A stretch of DNA of 64,000 nucleotides. Source: Favolaschia claudopus. Taxonomy: Eukaryota; Basidiomycota; Agaricomycetes; Agaricales; Mycenaceae. Of the stretch, positions 10,809 to 19,813 are shown in pieces. The notes under the pieces were generated by a model. It saw nothing but the letters and a program-made list of their open reading frames with translations. It ran no database searches and had not been told where the DNA came from. Position 1 is the stretch's first letter. Each line of letters begins with the position of its first letter. The stretch spans positions 496,001 to 560,000 of the forward strand of contig JAWWNJ010000075.1 in assembly GCA_037176885.1 (NCBI GenBank), read 5' to 3'. Position numbers and translations under genes: made by a program.

Positions 10809-11094
10809 TAGGTCGGGGGAAACGGGGCGTGACTTTGTCGAAGAGGCACGAATCTCCGGTCGGTGAGTCTCAGAGCGGAGACTCAGGGAGTTGGCAGCGC
10901 TAACAGGTCTCAGTACAGACATTCCAGGTCCGGGAACAGGGACACGCGCATGAGAGCGGAGCGGGTAGCGACTCCGAGCGCGGCCAGGATCAGTCATCTG
11001 GGTCGATGTCGAGCACAAATCAGAGAGGAGGGGTCGGGGGTAAGCGTGGTCAAGTGTGTCGACAGTCTACTAGGAGCTTGTTAAGTTCAAAAGA

Positions 11095-11296
11095 TGTGAC
11101 GGAAGCGAAGGGACGTCGAATTCCGGCACACAGGGACCAAGCAAAGAACTGGGGTAAGTCCTAGATTGACCTAAGGAAAGCTATCTACGACAGAACCTAA
11201 CTACTTATACAGAAAATCGGAGGCTGTGTATACGAGTCTTGGCAACGACTCGGGCAAATCTCGCCGCAAGCTGATGCGAGCGGTAGATCCGTTACA
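11095..11296 (-). repeat. 5' LTR of the gag-only element
   Basis: 202 bp, TGTGACGGA...TCCGTTACA, paired with 8835-9016. The minus-strand sequence directly inside (starting TCTTTTGAACTTAACAAG) would hold the primer-binding site. I could not match it to a tRNA. Confidence 0.85.
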
Positions 11297-11960
11297 CTTT
11301 GCACCAGTTTATTTTTGTGCCTTTGCACCAATTTATCTCGTGTGCCTCTTGCACCAATTCATTTCGTGCCTCCGTGCCATATTATTTTGTGCCTCTGCGC
11401 CGCTGTTTGCCCCCAGCCCAGTATTGTTCGGTATGTTATCCATTTTGCCTCTACATTCTCTTTTGCTGTGGTCTTGTCTTCAGGTTCGAACTGCGAAGAT
11501 TCCAGCCTGTATGCTGCAATTCGCACTCTGCAGTGCTCAATATTTCGTTCGCATGCTCCGTTGCGGGCCGCTGCGACCCGTACGCCGGAATTTCCGGGTG
11601 CGGTATTATTTGCCTGCGTACCGCTGTGTCGTAGTGCCCATTTCGCTCGCATGCCGCTGTGCTGCAGCACCTATTTTGCCTGTACGCCGCTGTGCTGCAG
11701 TGCCTTTTCTGTTCGCATGCCCCGTTGCGGGCCGCTGCAACCTGCATGCCGGAGTTTCCGGATGCAGCATCATTTGCCTGCGTACCGCTGTGTCGTAGTG
11801 CCCATCTCGCCTGTATGCCGCTGTGCTGCAGTGCTTATTCTGTTCGCATGCTCTGTCACCGGCCGCTGCAACCTGCACGCCGAACTCTCAGATGCAGCAT
11901 TCTCTTACCTCTGTGCCTCCTCTTCTGTGTGTGCTGCTCGCAGCCGTCTGCTGCCGTGCT
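11297..11960 (+). repeat. Cys-rich tandem repeat open in three frames
   Basis: A unit starting GTTCGCATGC and containing GTTGCGGGCCGCTGC, TTGCCTGCGTACCGCTGTGT and GCCGCTGTGCTGCAG recurs at about 11546, 11708 and 11840 (periods about 162 and 132; the longer carries an extra GCATGCCGCTGTGCTGCAG sub-unit). Simpler TTTGTGCCTNTGCACCA units precede it (11300-11400). The unit lacks stop codons in all three plus frames, so three overlapping frames of 150-242 codons arise; all are Cys/Ala/Arg-rich. I regard it as a minisatellite, not a gene. Confidence 0.7.
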
Positions 11961-13920
11961 CTGTATGGCAGGAATCATCGAGCTTGGTGTCTTTTTCGGT
12001 GTGCTGTTCTGTAGTGAATTTTTCATGCTTGAGCACGGCATAATCCCGAACATGCTCGCATCCGTCTTCATATTTGTGCATTGTTCTTATTCAACTTGCA
12101 TGCCCCGGTAACATCTCGCACCTTTTCCTTTAATGTCACTAGCCGGATTTCTGTGCGTTGGCACGTCTTTACTTCCCTGCTACTTGAGTAACCCCGCTGG
12201 GATGAGCTGCTTTCTAAGTGTTTTCTTGGGGCGGCTCCATGTTTTCACTCATTTGATCTCACCTGTTTGTTCTTCGAGCCAGTGCTGCCGTGACACATTG
12301 TCAGCGGGTTTCATTCATTCATATTTAGATCTTCGCCGGCAGGGCAGTCATGATCCAGCCAGTGGTCGCTTGGCAGAAACGTCTGCTTCCTTTGCTCACC
12401 TTCCGGGGGGCTTATCCCATCAATATTGAGGTCATGATCATGATTCTTCCTGCTGCTGTGACGCCTAATGCTCGGTGTATTATTCGTCTTTCATGTGTGT
12501 CCGACGTCCGTGTGATGCGCCTAATACTGGTATGCTATTTTTGACCAGCGGAAACTTTCCTTCTTGTCGCTGCGTTTCAATCCAGTGATTCCTCTTCGTT
12601 TCCACTAGTATGCTTTTTCACTCTGCATTTTCAATACTCTTCTTCGGGCTATTGGCTGGGCTGTAACCCATTTCAATTCGGCTCTTCCGTTGAAGTGACA
12701 CTACTCACCGTAACGAGTCTCTGAATTACGATTTCTGTTACTTGCGGAATCAACCGTAGAGGTGCTCCGAGTTAGCTTTTTGTCACCCAGATTCGCAGGC
12801 CCAATTCATCCTCCAGTCGGACAAATCGACTTTATTTCATGCCAATCCGAAGTCATTGACTAGCTCCGCATTGAGCAAGGGTTGGGCAATCCTCAAGTTG
12901 GTCTCACTGTTGCATACGCTCTGCCGGTTCCCCAGATGGTGATTTCATGCTCAGCTCATGCATCCTGCTGCTCAGTGATTCGTACAACTCGAAATGAGCT
13001 CTGGGGTTAGGGTCGTACCTGGCCACATTATAGTGCAAACTCATTCATTCTAATTTCCCTCTCAATGATAACCGCTGTTGATGTCCAACATGCATCATGT
13101 TCAACCGGTTCTGAACGATTTCCGCTACTATGATTTCTTAGCTGCCTTCGGATTCTGCTCGTCGCACGGCGGACAAATCACTGTCACCTGCGGAATCGGA
13201 CGTGATTGTCACCTGTGGTGTCCCTTGCCTGTCCTTTGCTCGGGTCTTTGTCCATTTGATTGTCCGCCGCTCATTTCTTCGCCGTGTCGTGCCTTGAATA
13301 AGCTTGACGATTGTCTTCACTAGTACAATGTTGCAAAGTCCATGTGGACACTCACCTCACAAACTTAAATCAATCTCGGTGTCTATATCTCGACAATCCA
13401 TTGTTCAGCCCTTGAACATCGTTCTCTTGGTCAAATATCGGCTCCGAGTTGTCTTCTAGAGAAAAGAGGAGGTCGTCTTCCTCACTTCAAGTTTGTTTCA
13501 TTTTGTTTCAGTCTCACATGGTGTTGCTTTGTTCCGACTCTTCTTTTCTCTCTATTCGTCGGTTCAGCTGACATTGTTGCTCGATACCCTTCTATCCTGC
13601 ACTGCTCAAATACAAGCTCGACTCAATCACAGTTGGGCCACCTTCTTTGGTTCAACGTCAATCACATTGAATTTTGAACATCTTTCTCTTTCACAAATCT
13701 CCACTTCAGCAATATTACGTTCAACGTATTAAAATCTCTTTGGGGGAGTCGTCTTCTTGGATTCCGCCTGTTCGGTCTCTGTGTTCCCTGGTTTCTGTCG
13801 GTTAGTGCTCATCCAGAAGCCTCACTGACAGAGAACCCAGAAACCAAAGGTTTCCCGGGCTCCTCTTCCCAAAGACTTCTTAGCTAGCTGACCCAACCTG
13901 CCTAAGCTGTTTCCCCGTAT
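11961..13920. other. Long T/C-rich region without an identifiable gene
   Basis: No frame longer than about 100 codons has a natural composition, and no TIR pair was found. Because a tyrosine-recombinase relic follows directly on the same strand, this may be the decayed upstream part of the same retroelement or Crypton-like element, but no reverse transcriptase motif was seen. Confidence 0.35.
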
Positions 13921-14157
13921 GCTCCGCTGTTCGTCACCTCCACGGGTGCACCCCTCTCGCGCTTCTTTGCTCTCTCCGCACTTGACAACTGCCTCCGGAG
14001 GGCTGGTATAGCTAGGGTGAGTTCACCGGCCACAGTTTCCGCCGTGGAGCTGCCTTCGCTGCTGCAGAGGCAGGGTACACTCAGGAGCAGATCAAGCTCC
14101 TGGGCCGCTGGAAGTCGGACGCGTAGAAGCTCTATGTTGACTGCCCAGTCTCCATGC
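13921..14157 (+). pseudogene. Tyrosine recombinase C-terminal relic (DIRS/Crypton-like)
   Basis: Translation gives APLFVTSTGAPLSRFFALSA and LDNCLRRAGI, then, after a one-base shift around 14012-14021, GEFTGHSFRRGAAFAAAEAG and YTQEQIKLLGRWKSDA followed by TAG (14124-14126) and KLYVDCP. The spacing matches the end of a tyrosine recombinase: H-x-x-R (GHSFRRGA), the LLGRWKSD box in which Trp/His stands, and the catalytic Tyr in KLYVD. Fungal DIRS retroelements and Cryptons carry such enzymes. At least one frameshift and one stop show it is dead. No other part of the element was recognised. Confidence 0.7.
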
Positions 14158-14535
14158 TACGTAAGTTGTCCACTCCACCTCTGCCGTCTATCGCTCACTT
14201 CCATCCTTCGCGGCCCCTCATTGCCCCTGCTACCCCTCCCCGTCTCTTCATCCGGATTCCAGCCCGTCCCACGCCTCTCCCCGGTACAACAAGCATGGAT
14301 GTATTCTCTGGGACAAAAATCCTGAGACATATATCTGGGAGAATGTCTCCGGTCCAAGTCTCAGTCAGATCTGAGTCTGAGCTCTGAATCTCAAGCTTGA
14401 GACAAGTCTCAGGCACAATCTGAGACACCCAAACCTCAGACATGATGCGAGCGCCTTTCTACTGTATTCCCCGTCCAACTCCTCATCAGTGTTATCATGA
14501 TGTATGCCAGTCCCGCCGTCCGCTAAAGACGACCA

Positions 14536-15799
14536 CTAGCTGAACTTTATAATGGGCCCGTTCCCTGTGCCGCCCATGCCACCAACCATACCCGATCCCC
14601 CTGATCCTCCATGCCCACCTAGTCTGCGTGTGAGATGATTGAAGCTTTGAGCTACAATATACGTCCGCACCCGAAATGTTGCCCAAGTGAGCCGGAATCC
14701 CGTGGCAAAAACTGAGACGAGGACCTCCACCAACTCCACCCTTGCCCCCGACTTCATGGCCTGCACCTCCTGAGCCTCCATGCCCACCAGTTATCTGGAC
14801 CCGTAACCAGATCAGCAGTGCATGGTGAGTCGAATGCTGCATCCTCACCGAAGGTTGACAGTTTAGATTGCTTTTCAACAATAAGAATCCAATGGCAAGA
14901 GTAGAGAGTTTGTGCGAGCGACCCAGGTTGCTTTTCGCTCGCTCAGATCTCCGCAACAATTAATACCAGGTGCGAACTCTCAGCGACCTAGAAGAGTATT
15001 GCCCTGGGGTGTTCCTAGGTCGCTGGGATTTCGCACCCGAGACCGCTCGTTGTGGAGATCCGAGCGATTTGATAGCGACCCGGGTCGCTCGCACAAACTT
15101 TCTAGTGAGACAGAAAATACGCTCACTTCAATGTCCTTTAGCTTTTTCATAATCTGGTCGACCCCCATAAGCTATCATGTTCGTTAGTAGCGAGGACTTG
15201 AAGGCGCAACCAAGACTTGATCTTGCTCTTACAGTGTTTTCCGTAATCATAGCCAAAAGATTGTTGTTATGCTTTTTAATCATGGCAGCGTTGTCCCTGC
15301 TATTAAAAAATTGTCCCAACCACTGTTCTTTGTGAGCTCCTCCTAGATCCTCCTGCATTCTGAGTAACTCTCTGCTTGTGTAAGTAACGTCCCATACAAA
15401 ATAGCTATTGACATACCCTCTCAGTCGTTCACCAATAATTTCCTGGTTATCTGACTTCTGAATCACCTCTGTGAGATATTCGACGCGCGATGATAATTGG
15501 ACAAGATTTTTTCCATGTTATCAGCAGTTTGCTGGCAGATAAGTAAGATCAGAACTGTAGCCAATCGTTAGCTACATGCACACCTGGACTTGCTCAGTAA
15601 GGGCTAGAACAGGCTCGATGACGCTATTCAACATCCCCAATACCGGGATGTGACTAGACCAGGTTCCCAGAGCGCGTAGAGCCGCGGTTAGGACATTTGT
15701 TGCGGTTTGCGCTTTTTTCTTTCGCCCTTGATCCGGTGTTGAGTCTCGGGGCTTGCTGCGAGTAAGTTTCTTCAGGCCAAAACAGGAGAGAAAGACCAT
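14536..15799 (-). CDS. Five-exon gene: helical MLKL-NTD-like domain plus Gly-rich repeats
   Basis: ATG at 15799. Exon 1 15584-15799 (72 codons, basic leader then VLTAALRALGTWSSHIPVLG), intron 52 nt; exon 2 15233-15531 (SRVEYLTEVIQKSDNQEIIG; TSRELLRMQEDLGG; FFNSRDNAAMIKKHNNNLLA), intron 15172-15232; exon 3 15127-15171 (LMGVDQIMKKLKDIE), intron 14795-15126 holding a MITE; exon 4 from 14794 (ITGGHGGSGGAGHEVGGKGG, GVGGGPRLSF); after one more short intron GHGGSGGSGMVGGMGGTGNG, PIIKFS, stop 14536-14538. Introns 1-3 are phase 0. Exon 2 is 299 nt; one missing A in the run at about 15510 would give exactly 300 and a continuous frame, so there is a 1-bp deletion or sequence error. The helical N-terminus resembles the MLKL-NTD-like domain of many Agaricomycete proteins, often linked with cell-death or NLR-like proteins; the two GG.GG.GG...GxGP blocks are also common there. 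Function inferred only. Confidence 0.65.
14903..15103. mobile_element. 201-bp AGAGAGTTTG-family MITE (GCGACCC subfamily) in an intron
   Basis: The ends AGAGAGTTTGTGCGAGCGAC and the complement ending CACAAACTTTCT extend as an inverted repeat for about 55 bp. The direct 3-bp AGT flanks (14900-14902 and 15104-15106) are the target duplication. It lies in intron 3 of the gene at 14536-15799, leaving coding exons untouched. A near relative sits at 59576-59777. Confidence 0.85.
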
Positions 15800-15973
15800 A
15801 GAGCTGAGGCAAGACGAGGACCTGAAGCAGTGGGGCACGAGAATGCCAACACGATGCCAACACGAGACCAACACGAGACTGTGCTCTCGGCCGAACGCTT
15901 GCCGAAAGCCCATTTCACCCAGATCGTGGTGAGCAATTGCTAAGCAGCACCCCAAACCTTTATATCTTCCGCC

Positions 15974-16591
15974 CGCGGGGTCCTCATCAACTCCGACGAA
16001 TCCAAGATTGAGCTCGCTGTTTTGGATGGCCGCCGTTACGTTCGGCGTCGACGTGGCCAGGACGCGCTTGCTCCGCGGAGTGTTCAGGGGATGGAAGCTC
16101 ATGGTCGGAAGGGTGTGAGGGTCAATGTTTGGGGTGCGATCCACCCTCTGGGCGTCTCTAAACTGATTCGCATTGACGGGACGCTCAACGCTGAATTGTA
16201 TGTCAAGATTCTCGAGCATGCCATGGTACCCATCTACGACCATCTCGAGAATCGGCAGCACACCTTCCTTACCTTCCAACAAGACAATGACCCCAAACAC
16301 ACCAGCCGGCTTGCGCAGGCATGGTTTCTTGATCACAACATCTGCGTGTTTAATTGGCCGGCCCGCTCTCCTGATCTCTCTCCAATTGAGAACGCATGGA
16401 GAGAATTTAAGCGACGGGTAAGGCGCCACCCTCGTTTTATGGACATCCAGAATGCAGAACAATTCTTTGTGTTGTTGTCGGAGATCTGGGAGTCGGTGTC
16501 TTTCCAAGAGTACACTCTCAAAGTATATCATTCTTTTCCACGCCGGCTTCGTGAATTGAAAGAAAATGACTTCTTGTCGGTTGATTATTAG
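15974..16591 (+). pseudogene. Tc1-family transposase, C-terminal catalytic part (DD34E)
   Basis: Open from about 15974 to the stop at 16589-16591. The catalytic core is complete: first Asp in VLINSDESKIEL, second in TFQQDNDPKHTS, Glu in SPDLSPIENAWREF. There are exactly 34 residues between the second Asp and the Glu, the DD34E signature of Tc1. The N-terminal paired-type DNA-binding half and any ATG are missing, because in-frame TAA occurs at 15941. The upstream bases belong to the promoter side of the divergent gene at 14536-15799. No TIR pair was convincing. It is therefore a 5'-truncated relic, with the remaining catalytic region surprisingly intact. The 405-codon minus frame across it is a shadow. 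Confidence 0.85.
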
Positions 16592-16995
16592 ACGCGTAAT
16601 GTATTGTACAGAGCTGTAGCATAAATTTTCTTGGTCATTCGACGCAAAACGAGCTCGAAATGAGTGCGCAGAGAAATTTCTGATGGCATTTCCCAATACG
16701 GTAAGAACAAGTGATCTTGCGGCAACGACCCCTTCAAATATCGTTGGGGCTTCCCGTTCCCGCGGCCTTGCAGCGGTGAAGCGCATCATTTTCGTGCTGC
16801 ACGAAGGCTGCGGAAGGCAGCACGGGTGTGGAGGTCACCCTTGGGTGCAACCTCTGGCTCACGCACCCTAACCCATCACCAACGCCGACGAGCGGAACGA
16901 GGCCGGCGAGCCCATTTTTTAGCTATTTTTGAGCCTTCGAGGCTGCACCTTCGTGTGCTACACATCTGTACCGATTTTTGACTGGTTTCTCGAAG
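16592..16995. other. Upstream region of the OB-like gene
   Basis: There is no gene. Hairpin-prone sequence (GCTGCACGAAGGCTGCGGAAG; GTGGAGGTCACCCTTGGGTGCAACC) and a purine/GC-rich stretch precede the ATG at 16996. If the gene is Helitron cargo, the Helitron 5' TC end should lie here or upstream; I could not identify it. Confidence 0.3.
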
Positions 16996-17534
16996 ATGAC
17001 GAGTTTGCGCCAGTTTCCTGCTGTAGCATGGTGATTCATGTCTGTGTTTATTGCTGAATGTTAAAGTTGTACCGATTTACGTAATCTACAGGCCGCCCGT
17101 ATCTCGCCTGACATCGAAGTTTTCTCTGACAAACTGGCCGCCGTGGACTACCACCTCTTTGGGGACATCATATCTGTGAGTTTCACTTACCGTTTGGCCT
17201 GTATTTTCAATACGCTCAAACTAACAATCGTTTCCAGTTGATACCCTTTGGGTTGCCTGAGAATTTCACCCCCAAATATCACCCATTTGTCAGTGTATGC
17301 GGCACTGCTTCCAATGTCGACAAGCAGAACTCATCTTTCGACATTACCGCTGAGCAATATCTCTCCGCCAACAAGGCTTACAACAACCAATTCCCGGTTC
17401 ACTGTGTTTTCTCTGACACCCCGCGCTGGCAGAACAAAAAACCCCTTCCTGGGCCAGACAAGCCGGTAGTAGTTGATGGTTTCTTAACTGGTGTTGAGCG
17501 CAACCCGGATCGTACTGTCAAGCATTTCATCATC

Positions 17535-17761
17535 TGTAGAAAAAGCGGGTGGTTTGAGCTTGGAATAGGAGTAAGGTGATTTATTCCCTTGCAAACCAGT
17601 AAAGTACAGAGCAGTATCTACTTGGTATTTATACCTCTCAGGAATATTAGTAACACTGTGGGTAGCTGAGTGAAATAGAAACTCGAAGAAATATCTGGAA
17701 GGTTCAACATTTCGGGCTTACTAATGATCCCCGAGATCACCTTCGGCTTCATATTCCAACA
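17535..17761. mobile_element. 227-bp solo LTR with 5-bp target duplication
   Basis: Begins TGTAGA and ends CAACA (TG...CA, with TGT/ACA inverted tips). TCATC flanks both sides (17530-17534 and 17762-17766). Removing it restores HFII-DIEKVTFVGQ in the host frame. A solo LTR arises by recombination between the two LTRs of a full element. No other copy in the window was noticed. Confidence 0.85.
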
Positions 17762-17842
17762 TCATCGATATCGAGAAGGTCACCTTTGTTGGCCAAGGGA
17801 CATCTGCACCAAAGGCGGAGCCAAGTCCTGTTAAATTGAGTA

Positions 17843-19449
17843 GGATGGCTTTCAATCAGCAACCATCACCATCGCAAACAAAGGACCCCGCCACTCCGGC
17901 CAGGTTCACCATTCATGACCTCCACCAAGCCATCTATGCCCTCCCCTTGCCCAAGGCCACCGCCAAAACATGTTCAGTCACCGTTGACGCCATTAACAAC
18001 CTACGAAAGCTCGTAGCGCAGCTCGTACAACAAAAGACACCATCCTCATCAGAAACCACAAGCCGTCTTGACTCCCTCGTATCCAAATTTGATGCTCTCA
18101 ACAACACTGTCAAAGAATTAGCCTCTGTAGCTGCCCATGCACCTCAACGCACCTATGCCTCCACACTCAAAACCTCTGCTCCAGCCACGACAGCCCCCTC
18201 CGTCGCTTCGGCGGCCCACCACGTCACACGTAACACATCATGTGATCTCGTCCTGACCGCCGATCCCCAGCTTTTCAGTCTGCATCCCCCGCAGCTGTAC
18301 GCGACCAATTCAACTCGCTGACAACACGCTTGGGGATCACGTACGAAGCCCTTGCTGGGGATGGGGAAACATATTTTTCCCAGACCCCATTGGCTCGTGC
18401 AGTCGCCTTGCATCGTAACGGTGACATCCGCCCCACTCTCAACTCACCGGAGGAGGTGGTGACCCTTCGAGACCAGGAGAGCTCATGGCTGCCCTCGTTC
18501 TCCAGCCTTCTCAAAATCCGAACCCCAGTCTTCGCCGTCATTGTCCACCGAGTGTCAACGTCAACCCGTATAGAGGCAGATGGAGATGCCTCTTGGGTAC
18601 GAGACCTCGTCGACGACAATGAGTCTCGGATCCCGGGCATCGTCACCAACCTTCGGTCAGTCCATTGGATTGGCCGCCGCTCTCCCGAGCAGCTCCGAGC
18701 AACCAAACGCCACTCATCGCTTGTCCTGTATTTTGACGATGCGGACGTGGCAAATGATTGCATTAGAGAGCGCCTGGCGCTTGAAGGATTCCTCCACCGT
18801 GTCGAGAAGTACCGGCCCCGTCCCAGCCAGTGCTTCAAATGTTTCCGATTCGGTCATATTGCCTCCCAATGCCACAGCAAGGCTGTCTGTGGCACCTGCG
18901 CTGGTCCTCATCCCACTTCAGAATGCCGTTGCCCCAATGCCAAACCCTGCAAATCTGGCAAACAGTGCCCCCATATCGTCCCGAAATGCGCTCTGCGTGG
19001 CTGTGGTGGTAAACACTCAGCTACGGCGGCCGAGTGCCCTGTCCGTCAGATACTCTTCCGTCGCATCGAGGATGAACTTTCTGCCTCTGGATCTTTCTTT
19101 GCTGGTATGCAAAGTGAGCACCGAGGCGAGTCCGTTTAACACTTATTCCCCCTCCCCTCATGTCCCTTCTCTCTCATGTACAATCAACCGTACCTGGACT
19201 TCCGCTCCTAGAGCTTTTCGCCCCATGAACCATACCATACTCTCAAGTTTGTCCCACCATGATCATTTTCTCATGGCCTCGCATTTACTCGTGCCCGTGT
19301 CCACACCTACTTTCTTGATCTACTCATCATGACTACTCGTACCTACCACAGTACCTACCATTAGCTACACAGAGGCGCACAGTAGCGACATATGCCCTAA
19401 AGGGCATGAAACGTTACTTAATAAATTGATTCCATCTCATCTCTCTATC
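17843..19449 (+). mobile_element. ORF1-only LINE (non-autonomous) with 12-bp target duplication
   Basis: The duplication TTAAATTGAGTA lies at 17831-17842 and 19450-19461. The element starts two bases before the ORF1 ATG (17845) and ends after a 3' region containing a 6-bp-stem hairpin (ATGCCCTAAAGGGCAT, 19392-19407) and TTACTTAATAAATTG. There is no endonuclease or reverse transcriptase ORF; the 3' UTR follows ORF1 within about 310 bp. It has therefore either lost ORF2 internally or belongs to a gag-only LINE lineage. No poly(A). It landed exactly on the 5' splice donor of the OB-like gene (exon A, then GTA within the duplication). Confidence 0.85.
17845..19139 (+). pseudogene. LINE ORF1 with three Cys/His clusters, one frameshift
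   Basis: Two frames overlap: 17845 to about 18270 (PARFTIHDLHQAIYALPLPK; a coiled-coil-like stretch TSRLDSLVSKFDALNNTVKE) and about 18270-19139 (AAVRDQFNSLTTRLGITYEA; RDLVDDNESRIPGIVTNLRS; VHWIGRRSPEQL). The C-terminus has CFKCFRFGHIASQC, CGTCAGPHPTSEC and CALRGCGGKHSATAAEC, the zinc-knuckle array of I/Tad-type LINE ORF1 proteins, which bind element RNA. The switch occurs near 18255-18300 by one base. The total would be about 430 residues, normal for an ORF1. Confidence 0.8.
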
Positions 19450-19784
19450 TTAAATTGAGTATGTGCTTTCTACATTTCTCTCCCCCCATTCATCGCCAAC
19501 TCTGTCGCCCTCAGAATCCAACTCCGGTGCCTCCTCCGCGCTGATGTTCACTGGCTTTGACGAGGTCACGGAACAACCCGCTCCCAAAAAGCGAAAAATT
19601 ACGTTAGTCACCAGCAATGATCAACCTACCGAGCAGCCAAACAACAGAGACGACGATAAAGGCGAAGGTAGTTCCACTGGTAATAGTCGTCGCCGTCAGC
19701 GCCAGTAGAATATATTTGCACTTTGTATTTCAAATTCAAATTTTGTCCTTAAACACTCTTCGCGTACCCTATATTGAGATTTAA

Positions 19785-19813
19785 CCCGTGGCGAAGCACG
19801 GGCTCACTGCTAG
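19785..19813 (+). mobile_element. Helitron 3' terminus (copy 2)
   Basis: Hairpin CCCGTGGCGAAGCACGGG, then CTCACTG, CTAG and T. The stem is perfect (CCCGTG/CACGGG). It lies 77 bp after the stop of the OB-like gene and in the same orientation, so that gene may be carried by this Helitron. The sequence upstream of the hairpin is not shared with copy 1. Confidence 0.75.

Larger units (their letters stand above)
8835..11296 (-). mobile_element. LTR retrotransposon with gag but no pol (TR-GAG-like)
   Basis: Direct LTRs lie at 8835-9016 (182 bp) and 11095-11296 (202 bp). They begin TGTGACGGA and end TCCGTCACA or TCCGTTACA, so each is bounded by the expected TG...CA short inverted repeat. The difference in length is mostly a 20-bp segment (ACCAAGCAAAGAACTGGG region) absent from the left LTR. 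On the minus strand the purine run GGAGGGCGGA abuts the 3' LTR (polypurine tract). The 2.1-kb interior holds only gag (9197 to about 10360) and a nested MITE. There is no protease, RT, RNase H or integrase. I see no flanking target duplication, so the flanks may have rearranged. Gag-only elements must be moved by an autonomous relative, and a related gag fragment occurs at 61584-62154. Confidence 0.8.
16996..19708 (+). pseudogene. Agaricomycete OB-fold-like gene split by a solo LTR and a LINE
   Basis: Exon 1 16996-17022 (MTSLRQFPA), exon 2 17092-17175 (ISPDIEVFSDKLAAVDYHLF), exon 3 17238-17534 plus 17767-17839, exon 4 19515-19708. Introns 17023-17091, 17176-17237 and 19459-19514 (GTATGT...CTCAG). 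Omitting the solo LTR (with one TCATC) and the LINE (with one 12-bp duplication) gives 675 nt, 225 codons, in one frame. Core: HPFVSVCGTASNVDKQNSSF, QFPVHCVFSDTPRWQNKK, KPVVVDGFLTGVE, then HFII/DIEKVTFVGQ across the LTR site; tail KKRK (nuclear signal?) and an acidic/Arg end. I recognise it as an Agaricomycete family often seen among transposons. The strand order (V.V.GT...; F.V.C; V.V.G.L.G; HF..D...F.G) suggests an OB fold as in single-strand-DNA-binding proteins; this is inference. A Helitron hairpin begins 77 bp after the stop. Confidence 0.75.

Noticed and set aside
11226..12111. Three overlapping plus-strand frames of 150-242 codons
   Set aside because: They arise from a stop-free tandem repeat; no splice sites, domain or frame preference.
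15226..16720. Possible TIRs of the Tc1 element (CTTGCTCTTACAGTGTTTT against CTTGTTCTTACCGTATTGG)
   Set aside because: Weak match, and the left candidate lies in an intron donor region of the neighbouring gene.
15572..16789. 405-codon minus-strand frame, among the longest in the window
   Set aside because: It runs antisense to the Tc1 catalytic core (DD34E on the plus strand) and only its last part, in the first exon of the 14536-15799 gene, is real coding sequence.
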